From Fimbriimonadales bacterium (lineage in GTDB: Bacteria > Armatimonadota > Fimbriimonadia > Fimbriimonadales > Fimbriimonadaceae): a stretch of DNA of 14,775 nucleotides. The DNA is taken from NCBI GenBank assembly GCA_026392145.1, contig JAPLCS010000363.1, forward strand, positions 1 through 14,775, read 5' to 3'. The translations under genes and the position numbers were made by a program. Shown here piece after piece: positions 8,921 through 14,775 of the stretch. Position 1 is the stretch's first letter. Every line of letters starts with the position of its first letter. The notes beneath the pieces are model-generated. The model ran no database searches. It saw only the letters and a list, made by a program, of their open reading frames with translations, and was not told the origin of the DNA.

Positions 8921-9130
8921 ATGAAAATCACACTTACGAGGCTGAAAAGGATTGCCAACTTCAAACGCAATTACGCACTCACGGGTTCGATGGTTTTCTT
9001 GATTGGGTCAGTTACCTGGTTACCCAAAAGTCAAGATCACAATAACACGAAAGAAATAGAGATAAACCATTTCTATCTCCCAAGAATGGTACTTTCCTCA
9101 CGAAGCCTACGACTACGCAAAGATGGTTGA
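8921..9130 (+). CDS. signal-peptide part of the cytochrome-like gene, out of frame with its body
   Basis: The frame opens at ATG 8921 (MKITLTRLKRIANFKRNYAL), basic and followed by a hydrophobic stretch TGSMVFLIGSVTWLP, which is a good Sec signal or membrane anchor. From about residue 50 the sequence (RMVLSSRSLRLRKDG) looks like out-of-frame translation. In the +1 frame the same bases read QEWYFPHEAYDYAKM and run directly into the haem protein. Removing one C from the CCC at 9079-9081 would join the two frames. I read this as the 5' part of one gene broken by a one-base insertion, or less likely a programmed shift or sequencing error. A GTG at 8876 would extend the frame but lies upstream of the TATAAT. 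Confidence 0.5.
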   Translation: MKITLTRLKRIANFKRNYALTGSMVFLIGSVTWLPKSQDHNNTKEIEINHFYLPRMVLSSRSLRLRKDG

Positions 9131-10007
9131 ACCTGAGTTGGGTGTACCACCTAAAATTGACTTAAGCCAATCCATTGAAATTCCGCTCTTTGTGGATGGA
9201 AAACGCACATACGGAAACCTTGGTCAGAAATTAGACAACCCTAGTCGACTTGGCAAAGAAACGGTATCAGGGTCAACACTTCAGCGCTACGAGGGTCGAA
9301 CGGCCGATGGTAAACCACTCCCTGATGTAGTGTGGGTAAGTTTCAGCCGCAACTCGACTCGTGATCCAAATAATGTAATGGGCTCCGTCCAAATGATTGG
9401 CTACAACAAAAAAACGGGTGCCACTGCATTCTTTGAAAGTTCGGACAAAATTCATCCATGGGTCACACTTGATAAACAAACGCTTCGAATGAGAGGTGTC
9501 ATGCCCTGGATTGATCAACCGTCTGAGTTCAATAGAGCGTTCGTCCCACCAAGACCCGATCGGCTTCAATGTGTGCAATGCCATCAGGCCGATCCCTTCA
9601 TTACAAATTCCTTTATCAACGCCGCAAAGATGCCAAACAAAGACGAAGCTGTCGTACCAGTGTTGGGACGAGATGCACCATTTTATGTGATAGGCGGTGA
9701 TAACTGGGACATGCGAACCATACATATTAAAGAAAACGGGTGCCTCAGTTGTCACCGAGTTGGCATGACAACCATCAATATGTTTGCGTCAACTGGATGG
9801 GACCCAAACAAGCACATGCCACCTCAAAATCCAGGTTCAATGACATCCGATTACAAACGTCTTCAAGATGCCTGGACAAAGGGACCAGATGGAGTTACCT
9901 CGTTTTGGCTCATTCCACCGATGAAGGGTCAACCTGCTCAAATCGTTGGAGATGATTATCCGCACAAAGCTTCGTTCAATCGCCCTGCGGTTAAGAAAGA
10001 TGACTAA
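9123..10007 (+). CDS. diheme c-type cytochrome-like protein (body; 5' part frameshifted)
   Basis: This frame holds two haem-c motifs, CVQCH (C150, C153, H154) and CLSCH (C207, C210, H211), which bind haem covalently after export. The surrounding sequence DRLQCVQCHQADPF, FYVIGGDNWDMRTIHIKENG and CLSCHRVGM resembles cytochrome-like proteins I associate with Planctomycetes and similar bacteria; no characterised member is known to me. The protein as opened at ATG 9123 has no signal peptide, yet c-type haem attachment requires export. In-frame sequence before the ATG (WYFPHEAYDYAK, back to a TAA at 9063) is clearly coding in style, so ATG 9123 is probably internal. The missing signal is in the other frame at 8921-9078. 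If the shift is real the gene is likely a pseudogene. A redox role outside the cytoplasm is inferred. Confidence 0.7.
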   Translation: MVEPELGVPPKIDLSQSIEIPLFVDGKRTYGNLGQKLDNPSRLGKETVSGSTLQRYEGRTADGKPLPDVVWVSFSRNSTRDPNNVMGSVQMIGYNKKTGATAFFESSDKIHPWVTLDKQTLRMRGVMPWIDQPSEFNRAFVPPRPDRLQCVQCHQADPFITNSFINAAKMPNKDEAVVPVLGRDAPFYVIGGDNWDMRTIHIKENGCLSCHRVGMTTINMFASTGWDPNKHMPPQNPGSMTSDYKRLQDAWTKGPDGVTSFWLIPPMKGQPAQIVGDDYPHKASFNRPAVKKDD

Positions 10008-10048
10008 TCTCAACCAATAGTAAATCTGATCGAAGAGAGGTAAGGTTA

Positions 10049-10080
10049 CCGACAAGCCACGTGCGTGGACGAGGTAAGCG
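10049..10080 (+). repeat. REP-like hairpin, solitary copy
   Basis: CCGACAAGCCACGTGCGTGG followed by ACGAGGTAAGCG matches the hairpin part of the composite repeats at 8496 and 10596, but the 69-bp unit is absent. The CCAC...GTGG arms frame a 4-nt centre. It lies between the cytochrome gene and an RHS scrap on the other strand. Confidence 0.75.
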
Positions 10081-10142
10081 GGGCAAGAGGCAAGGGTCGA
10101 GTCGTTATTCCAAGTATAGTTTCCACCCAATCCACTGGGTTT
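10079..10142 (-). pseudogene. decayed fragment of an RHS/YD-repeat gene
   Basis: The minus strand reads PSGLGGNYTWNNDSTLASCP, which matches ASGLGGKYTWNADSTLASYP of the intact RHS protein (DNA 12178-12241) at 16 of 20 residues; by hand about 69% of the bases agree. Similarity stops abruptly at the REP-like hairpin on one side and a few codons beyond the match on the other. It is too short to be functional and marks the site of a lost RHS copy. Confidence 0.65.
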
Positions 10143-10191
10143 GCGTTCTATTTGTCTCATTTTCATTTCGCACATTGGTGGCGATAATTAA

Positions 10192-10216
10192 CCCTCGGAA
10201 TTGCGAATCCCGAGGG
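10192..10216 (-). terminator. hairpin, possible terminator of the 99-aa membrane protein gene
   Basis: CCCTCGG and CCGAGGG form a 7-bp perfect stem, extended inward by three more pairs after one mismatch. It lies ~60 nt downstream of the stop of the minus-strand gene ending at 10279. It is followed on the minus strand by TTAATTAT rather than a clean T-run, so it could also be a processing or insulating hairpin. Confidence 0.4.
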
Positions 10217-10278
10217 GTCGAAATAGATTCCCAAGGAGATATTTCTGTCTTAACGCATGGTTGCGGGACTTGGTGGAG

Positions 10279-10578
10279 CTAGGGGCGCTGTCCGAATGAG
10301 ATCCAGCAGTGGCAGAGTATGCCGAGAACAGCGCACTTGGAAAAGCGCCAACCGAAATTCTCCTTGAGTGAAATTGTGTCTGGATCCAAATACTTCGTCG
10401 CCAGCAACGAGAGTAACAGCCAAACGACCGTGTACGCGGGGATCGACAAATACCAAACGTTGGAGGATTCTATCGATGATTTTAGTGAAGAGACAACTCC
10501 GGACATAAGGTAAGCAATTAAGATCAGTCCAGCTATTTGCCAGCTGGCCATGATTAGTCTTTTATATTGAGTTCTCAT
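10279..10578 (-). CDS. small three-helix membrane protein, possible orphan immunity protein
   Basis: This 99-aa protein is not recognised. It has three hydrophobic segments at about residues 8-29 (LIMASWQIAGLILIAYLMSG), 41-62 (VWYLSIPAYTVVWLLLSLLA) and 79-95 (FSKCAVLGILCHCWISF). The ATG at 10578 is chosen over the longer frame from 10728 because AGGAG lies 11 nt upstream, and because the extra 50 residues would be translated from the composite repeat. It sits ~420 nt downstream of the membrane protein that follows the RHS gene, on the same strand, with a decayed RHS scrap beyond it. Like that neighbour it is a small polytopic membrane protein with no other partner. A role as an orphaned immunity protein from an earlier RHS unit is inferred from this context only. 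Confidence 0.6.
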   Translation of the reverse strand: MRTQYKRLIMASWQIAGLILIAYLMSGVVSSLKSSIESSNVWYLSIPAYTVVWLLLSLLATKYLDPDTISLKENFGWRFSKCAVLGILCHCWISFGQRP

Positions 10579-10595
10579 AGTTTGTTTCTCTCCTA

Positions 10596-10709
10596 CTCGG
10601 CAAGCCACTAGCGTGGGCGGGGTAAGCGCTGGTAACTGGGGTGGCACTGTCAAGCGACCAAACACCGAGAACTTCCAACCGCCGAAAAACAAGCTTGTCA
10701 GTGAACAGC
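10596..10709 (+). repeat. composite repeat, copy B (REP-like hairpin plus 69-bp unit)
   Basis: The hairpin part is 10596-10628 (CAAGCCACTAGCGTGGGCGG core), then a 12-nt spacer, then the 69-bp unit at 10641-10709. It lies in the same orientation as copy A, 2.1 kb away, with the cytochrome-like gene, the RHS scrap and the 99-aa gene between them. The hairpin end lies only ~18 nt from the start of the 99-aa gene, so it occupies that gene's leader and may affect its expression. Confidence 0.85.
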
Positions 10710-10758
10710 CTTCTGCCCGTACTCCCAACTCCTATCCTCATCATTCTATTCCTCCTCT

Positions 10759-10995
10759 TCACGCAAAGCAATATTCCAAGTTGACAAAAACATCTACCAA
10801 CGCCGAATACAGTGTGCCAAAAAATTCCCCATCAATCAAGCGCTCATGCCTATCAACCAGATGCCCATCAAAATCAAAAATTAGAAATATTTTGAACCTA
10901 ACGTGCCCAAAGTGCCCATCACCCAGCAACTGTGGAGGCATGGAGGCCCCCCAGTTTGTGTTTGACAGCGACCGGGAGGACCTGATAGCCTGTGT
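10759..10995 (-). pseudogene. open-frame remnant after the 119-aa gene, ending in VFVNLEYCFA
   Basis: Directly after the TGA of the 119-aa membrane protein the same frame stays open for 78 codons: TQAIRSSRSLSNTNWGASMP and later FKIFLIFDFDGHLVDRHERL, ending VDVFVNLEYCFA. The composition looks protein-like, but only an internal ATG at 10941 is available and no good ribosome site precedes it. The VFVNLE part is encoded by the 21-bp repeat that recurs at the right edge of the window. It may be a displaced C-terminal piece of another gene or a tail once fused to its neighbour. Not recognised. Confidence 0.35.
10773..10793 (+). repeat. 21-bp direct repeat, left copy
   Basis: The sequence starting ATTCCAAGTTGACAAAAAC is identical over 21 bases to 14748-14768. 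The pair brackets the RHS gene and its membrane-protein neighbour. A weaker match (5 of 7) continues to the right of both copies until the window ends. Confidence 0.85.
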
Positions 10996-11355
10996 TCAGT
11001 AAGGCACGAGCCAGTTGATCGTATGAACTGAACCGCTATACAGACGGAGGGAGATACTGAGAATCCAAGTGCAAACGAACCATACTAAGATGCTCCTCGG
11101 AATGGCGCGAAGTTCTTCAACCGATACTGTTCGACCGCCAAGTAGCACACGCATTAAACCGAGAGGCACGAGTAGGCCCAGTAGTGCCCCTACAACCTCA
11201 TTCACAACTCCTACCCCTGTAGGGGAGGAGCTGCGAAAGAGGCGGGAAGAGACGGCCAGTAGTAGCGTAGTAAAGAGCAAACAGGCCAGAGCAGAGCAGA
11301 GCCAGCTACAAGCCGTAGTTACAATCAATTTCGATCTGGAAGTTGAACCAGCCAT
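10996..11355 (-). CDS. three-helix membrane protein downstream of RHS, candidate immunity protein
   Basis: This 119-aa protein is not recognised. Hydrophobic segments lie at about residues 10-38 (LIVTTACSWLCSALACLLFT...), 48-72 (VVNEVVGALLGLLVPLGLMR) and 88-105 (SILVWFVCTWILSISLRL), with a basic N-terminus and a charged loop at 73-87. The ATG at 11355 is preferred because AGGTGG lies 8 nt upstream; a GTG at 11367 would add four residues. The start is 19 nt past the stop of the RHS gene on the same strand, so the two are almost certainly co-transcribed. In polymorphic toxin loci the gene directly after the toxin is usually its immunity gene, and a membrane immunity protein would suit a membrane-active toxin tip. 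This role is inference from position and topology. Confidence 0.62.
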   Translation of the reverse strand: MAGSTSRSKLIVTTACSWLCSALACLLFTTLLLAVSSRLFRSSSPTGVGVVNEVVGALLGLLVPLGLMRVLLGGRTVSVEELRAIPRSILVWFVCTWILSISLRLYSGSVHTINWLVPY

Positions 11356-11374
11356 AGTACCGACCACCTACCGA

Positions 11375-14300
11375 TTAGATCGGAGCCACCTTTGGCAACG
11401 GTTTTATTCCCTTTAATACCTTGGCGAATGCCGCACAGAAGGGGGTCGCAATCGGAATAGCGCAGATGCAGAGTAGGCAACCGATCCCTGCGGCAATCCC
11501 GACGCCGGACAGTTCTTTAAACGCGCAGTTTAACATACAAGCAAAGTATGCGAATCCTTTCAACTTGCCGCAGTCTCCTTTTGACTCGCATAGCTTCCAG
11601 GCACCGAACAACAAAACCCCACCCAGGGCGCAGGCCAAAGCGCATGCGAAACCGATCACAAACGGTACTGCCGCAACGGCGGCTGCGTACGATGACAATG
11701 TGGATCCGCTCTCCCCGAGGCCAAGTAAGACTCCGCCAGTTGAAGTTAGCAGCATACTTTCATCGACGATGTTTCGAACTTCTGAAGTGCGCCCTGGGTT
11801 AAGTCCACTGACTCTGTCTTGACCGTACGAATCCCGCACATTCGATTGATTCGCTAGGGCCAACGTTCCTTGAATATCACTAAGGAGAGGTTGTCCGCTC
11901 TTGAGAGTTGCTGTCCCTGAACCCATAAAGGCTTCAGAGACTGACCAGTTGACCCCACCGTTCGTGCTGCGCATCGTCACCAACTCGCCAGCGCAGCAAG
12001 CTACTCCGCAAGGGTACCAGTCCCAAGTGTTTCCGGCTAGGTCTTTTCTCCAGCGGCGATTGCCGTCGAAGCCATAGCCGTACTCGAACACAGGAGTGCT
12101 GGTTGTTCCGTTGTCGCGGGAGATCTTAGTGAGTCTGCCCTCTTCATCATAGCTGAGCTTCCGGGTGTAGCCAGGGCCGGGGTATGAGGCGAGGGTGCTG
12201 TCTGCGTTCCAGGTGTATTTTCCACCTAGGCCGCTGGCGGTCACCGTGTCGGCGACGTTGGTCAAGCGGCCAGCGTCGTCGTACGAATATGTCCCGTTGT
12301 GCGAGGCCACTCCCTTTTCACTTCGGAAGGCGGTTGCTCGCTGCCCTCGGTTGGTGTAGGTGTAGGTTGACACGTACGGGTTGGTTCCGGTTCGGTTCTC
12401 GGAGAGGAGTCGTCCCGCGAAGTCGTAGCCGTACGAGGTTGCCGAACCGTTATTCTCGGTCACGCCGCCCAGCCTCCCTGCGCTGTCATAACTGGCAGTA
12501 TAGCCAATGATGATCGCGTTTGAGGCGTTACGGTGGGTGAGGGCCGTGGTTCGACCGGATGAGTCGTAGCCATAGATGCTCTTCACGCCGTTGCTGTAGA
12601 GGGTCTGGGTGACCCGGCTACGGTTGTCGTAGGTGTACTGCGCCCAGGTGGTTGGATCGCTAACCTGTTGGAGGCGACCGTTTCCGTCGTAGACGTAGTT
12701 GATGAGGCGTCCGGTGACGTCGGTTTGGGTGAGGAGCCTTCCGCCGGCATCGTACGTCGCTACGGTGTTTCCGCGTGGGTCGGTTTGGTTGGTCTTTCGA
12801 CCGAGATCGTCGTAGGTGTAGGTTCTTGTCCCGGTTCCATCGACGGCGGTGAGCATTCGGCCTTCTCTGTCATAGGTGAATGACTGGTCTACTGACGTCG
12901 GATAATCCACCGAGGTGAGGCGATCCCAGGCGTCGTAGGCGTAGTTGGTCGTTCGGTTGAGCGCATCGGTGCGCGAAACGCGGTCTCCCTGAACATAGGC
13001 AAAGTTGGTCTGATTTCCGAGTGGATCGGTAATCCGAGTGTTTTCGCCGAACGCGTTGTAGAGATAGCTCGTGGTTTTTCCGGCATTGTCGGTCACGGAG
13101 TTGACGAGACCGTTGGTTCCAACTGCATAGGTGGTTGTTCGGCTGGTGGCGTCTGTAACCCTGTTCAGACGGTAACCCGTGTAAGCATAGGTTGTGGTTT
13201 TTCCAGCCGAATCGGTGCTCGACGTCACGAGGTTGAGCGCGTTATAGGCGTTCGTGCTCGTTCGGTTCGTGGCATCTTTGACGCTGGTGTTGTTGCCCTT
13301 GATGTCGTACGCCATGGTGGTGGTTGCACCATCCGGGGCGACGATCTGGGTTCGATTCCGGTTTGCATCGTAGGCAAAGTTAGTTTGGTTACCGTTGCCA
13401 TCGCGGACAGCCGTGATGGTTCCATTAGCATCCATTCCGTACTCACTGGCGTAACCGGCAGCGTCTTCGACGTATGCGGTTGCCACTGTTCCGATGGGGT
13501 ATGTCGCCTGAACCGTATCAGGGTTAGCAAGATTTGCCCCCGTCGCAACAAAACCGTTCTGATCTTTTGGAGGAGGATTGGTTGGGCTGTATTGACCGGA
13601 GTAGTTGCCAAGTGGATCCTGAACATAGCTCAGTTTGTTACCTTGGTAGATGTACTGCCAAGTTTTTCCGACCTTGTTTGTCCTTGAAACTACGTTATTC
13701 GCAATGTCATAACCGAATGTTGTTGTTGCCGTTGGACCGTTTGCTGGCTCGGTGACGATGGCTAACCGTCCAGTACCGTCGTAAGCGAGTGACCAGTAGG
13801 TTCCGTCAAACTTAGTAATGGTAGCGACCTTGTTGCTGGTGTAACCAATTGTCAGTGTTCGACCGCTTGCATCAACAACTGAAGTAAGGTTCGATCCTGT
13901 ATAGCCCATCGTGAGAGTATTTGCATACTGATCCTTGATAGTACTCAGCCGACCGGAGGTATCAAAATTCCAGGTGCTACCGTCTTTAAATGTGAGTTTA
14001 TAACCGCTTGTGTCTTGAGTGAGAACTTCATAGAATCCGGCTGGTGCTGTATAGGTACTTCCGGATTTACTGAACACAACGCTTCGACCATCTGGGTAAA
14101 CAACCGTCCCTGATGTTGCGTTACTCGAAACGCTCATCTGGTAGCTGTGTCGCCACTTTGCTCCAACTGGCCCAGTAGTATTGCTCGCTTGGCTGTTGAA
14201 AATAAGAGACATAGAGACCGATGGCCCGATGCTCGACCAATTTGCCGTTGGCTGCAGCAGGGTTAAGTTTCCGTTGGCAAGGTTCTCTGATCCGCCTTCG

Positions 14301-14587
14301 ACGGGGAAGCTAGGTTGCCACGGAAGCGCGGTCCCCGGAGCCTCCGAGACTGGCGGGTCAAGAGTCGTCGCTTTGACACTGCTGTCCACCTTCGATCCAA
14401 ACAGATTTTTTGTCCACTTGGTCGCTTTTATGGCAGGTGCTGGAACCGGCTTAGGTCGGCTTGCTCGCATCGACGCCTCTGTAGCTCCAGTCGTCGCTAG
14501 AGTACTAACGAAGATTAGAGCCGCGGAGAAGATGCGAAGCGAAGAACTAGTGAACAGGTTTTTTATTGTGTGCTTGGATTGACTCAT
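11375..14587 (-). CDS. exported RHS/YD-repeat protein with hydrophobic Cys-rich C-terminus (candidate polymorphic toxin)
   Basis: This 1070-aa protein begins with a Sec signal (basic MSQSKHTIKNLF, hydrophobic IFSAALIFVSTLATTGATEA). After a Pro-rich linker comes the conserved entry of RHS proteins (GGSENLANGNLTLLQP). From about residue 190 to 855 it is built of YD repeats such as YDANRNRTQI, YDDLGRKTNQTD, YDGNGRLQQVSD and YDEEGRLTKISRD, which form a beta-rich shell. The usual core end (YDPxxGRFxxxDP-like) is not seen. Instead there is WYPCGVACC (C860, C864, C865), a linker, and from ~967 a Gly/Ala-rich hydrophobic tip with ten cysteines (982, 986, 1000, 1006, 1017, 1021, 1037, 1040, 1042, 1051). 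In polymorphic RHS proteins the tip is the variable toxin. GGAAGG lies 3 nt before the ATG. A small membrane protein follows closely. The RHS assignment is firm; toxin activity is inferred. Confidence 0.95.
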   Translation of the reverse strand: MSQSKHTIKNLFTSSSLRIFSAALIFVSTLATTGATEASMRASRPKPVPAPAIKATKWTKNLFGSKVDSSVKATTLDPPVSEAPGTALPWQPSFPVEGGSENLANGNLTLLQPTANWSSIGPSVSMSLIFNSQASNTTGPVGAKWRHSYQMSVSSNATSGTVVYPDGRSVVFSKSGSTYTAPAGFYEVLTQDTSGYKLTFKDGSTWNFDTSGRLSTIKDQYANTLTMGYTGSNLTSVVDASGRTLTIGYTSNKVATITKFDGTYWSLAYDGTGRLAIVTEPANGPTATTTFGYDIANNVVSRTNKVGKTWQYIYQGNKLSYVQDPLGNYSGQYSPTNPPPKDQNGFVATGANLANPDTVQATYPIGTVATAYVEDAAGYASEYGMDANGTITAVRDGNGNQTNFAYDANRNRTQIVAPDGATTTMAYDIKGNNTSVKDATNRTSTNAYNALNLVTSSTDSAGKTTTYAYTGYRLNRVTDATSRTTTYAVGTNGLVNSVTDNAGKTTSYLYNAFGENTRITDPLGNQTNFAYVQGDRVSRTDALNRTTNYAYDAWDRLTSVDYPTSVDQSFTYDREGRMLTAVDGTGTRTYTYDDLGRKTNQTDPRGNTVATYDAGGRLLTQTDVTGRLINYVYDGNGRLQQVSDPTTWAQYTYDNRSRVTQTLYSNGVKSIYGYDSSGRTTALTHRNASNAIIIGYTASYDSAGRLGGVTENNGSATSYGYDFAGRLLSENRTGTNPYVSTYTYTNRGQRATAFRSEKGVASHNGTYSYDDAGRLTNVADTVTASGLGGKYTWNADSTLASYPGPGYTRKLSYDEEGRLTKISRDNGTTSTPVFEYGYGFDGNRRWRKDLAGNTWDWYPCGVACCAGELVTMRSTNGGVNWSVSEAFMGSGTATLKSGQPLLSDIQGTLALANQSNVRDSYGQDRVSGLNPGRTSEVRNIVDESMLLTSTGGVLLGLGESGSTLSSYAAAVAAVPFVIGFACALACALGGVLLFGAWKLCESKGDCGKLKGFAYFACMLNCAFKELSGVGIAAGIGCLLCICAIPIATPFCAAFAKVLKGIKPLPKVAPI

Positions 14588-14590
14588 AAT

Positions 14591-14596
14591 CCTTCC
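14591..14596 (-). promoter_or_regulatory. ribosome binding site of the RHS gene
   Basis: GGAAGG on the minus strand lies 3 nt before the ATG at 14587. The spacing is short but it is the only purine-rich element there, and the start gives a good signal peptide. Confidence 0.5.
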
Positions 14597-14602
14597 ATAC
14601 CT

Positions 14603-14631
14603 ATCCTATCAAAAAATACAATTAATGTCTA
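14603..14631 (-). promoter_or_regulatory. candidate sigma-70-type promoter of the RHS gene
   Basis: Read on the minus strand, TAGACA (14631-14626) and TAGGAT (14608-14603) are separated by 17 nt in an A+T-rich stretch. They match TTGACA at 5 of 6 and TATAAT at 4 of 6 positions. The implied leader is short, about 8 nt before the start codon. Confidence 0.4.
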
Positions 14632-14747
14632 GTTTTAGTGGAAATCTTATTAAATTGATAAACTGTTACCCACAACTGGTCTAAGCAAAAGATGACAGTT
14701 CGTCTAATCTAACGCAAAATACATCGAAGAACAGATTAAGTCATCAC

Positions 14748-14768
14748 ATTCCAAGTTGACAAAAACAT
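14748..14768 (+). repeat. 21-bp direct repeat, right copy
   Basis: Identical to 10773-10793 over 21 bases. On the minus strand it reads VFVNLE, as in the remnant at 10759-10995, so it is probably the end of a longer homologous segment that continues past the window edge. It lies ~160 nt upstream of the RHS start. Confidence 0.85.
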
Positions 14769-14775
14769 ATAACAA

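Noticed and set aside
10579..10728. 50-residue N-terminal extension of the 99-aa membrane protein
   Set aside because: It would be translated from the composite repeat, whereas a good AGGAG precedes the internal ATG at 10578.
10774..10800. TTGACA inside the 21-bp repeat as a plus-strand -35 promoter box
   Set aside because: No -10 box at proper spacing and no plus-strand gene downstream; the bases are better explained as coding on the minus strand (VFVNLE).
11069..11416. Plus-strand open frame opposite the 119-aa membrane protein gene
   Set aside because: The minus-strand product has clear membrane helices, a Shine-Dalgarno sequence and operon position; the plus frame gives low-complexity Thr/Ser/Arg sequence.
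12184..12510. Plus-strand Arg-rich open frames opposite the RHS gene
   Set aside because: Antisense shadows of the YD-repeat coding sequence.

Overview
The window carries ordinary bacterial genes on the left and a repeat-rich, RHS-type accessory region on the right. An envelope lifestyle is suggested by exported STN-like proteins, a c-type haem protein and a Sec-exported RHS/YD-repeat protein. Standard stop codons are used. Shine-Dalgarno sequences are weak or absent before several genes, and TATAAT-like boxes sit close to some starts. A diderm such as a Fimbriimonas-like member of Armatimonadota, or a Planctomycetes-like lineage, would fit. This is an impression from gene style only; no phylogenetic marker was tested.

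Left part (1-8486, all + strand): (i) the 3' part of a nucleoside:H+ symporter-like MFS permease, followed by a possible terminator; (ii) two consecutive paralogous exported proteins of 941 and 730 aa, each with an STN-like N-terminal domain. The first is expanded by long Gly/Asn/Gln-rich inserts and ends at a textbook rho-independent terminator (3878-3916). (iii) A DUF4434-like TIM-barrel protein; (iv) mnmE, the tRNA-modifying GTPase, with a GTG start and an unusual DTDG in place of DTAG in its G3 motif. Genes iii and iv follow their neighbours by 28 nt each, so the 730-aa gene, the barrel gene and mnmE may be co-transcribed.

Middle part (8487-10995): a mosaic. A composite repeat (a 32-nt REP-like hairpin plus a 69-bp unit) occurs at 8496-8608 and 10596-10709, and a third hairpin stands alone at 10049-10080. 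Between the two composite copies lie a diheme cytochrome-c-like gene whose signal-peptide part is separated from the body by an apparent +1 frameshift near 9079, a decayed 64-bp scrap of an RHS gene (10079-10142), and a 99-aa three-helix membrane protein on the minus strand.

Right part (10996-14775, minus strand): a complete 1070-aa exported RHS/YD-repeat protein. Its last ~105 residues are not RHS-like but form a hydrophobic, Gly/Ala-rich segment with ten cysteines. A 119-aa three-helix membrane protein follows 19 nt after its stop. The arrangement resembles a polymorphic toxin with a membrane-active C-terminal domain and a membrane-located immunity protein; this is inference. The RHS-membrane protein unit is bracketed by an exact 21-bp direct repeat (10773-10793 and 14748-14768). 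Together with the RHS scrap and the second small membrane protein, this suggests that the locus is one unit of a repeated RHS array continuing past the right edge.
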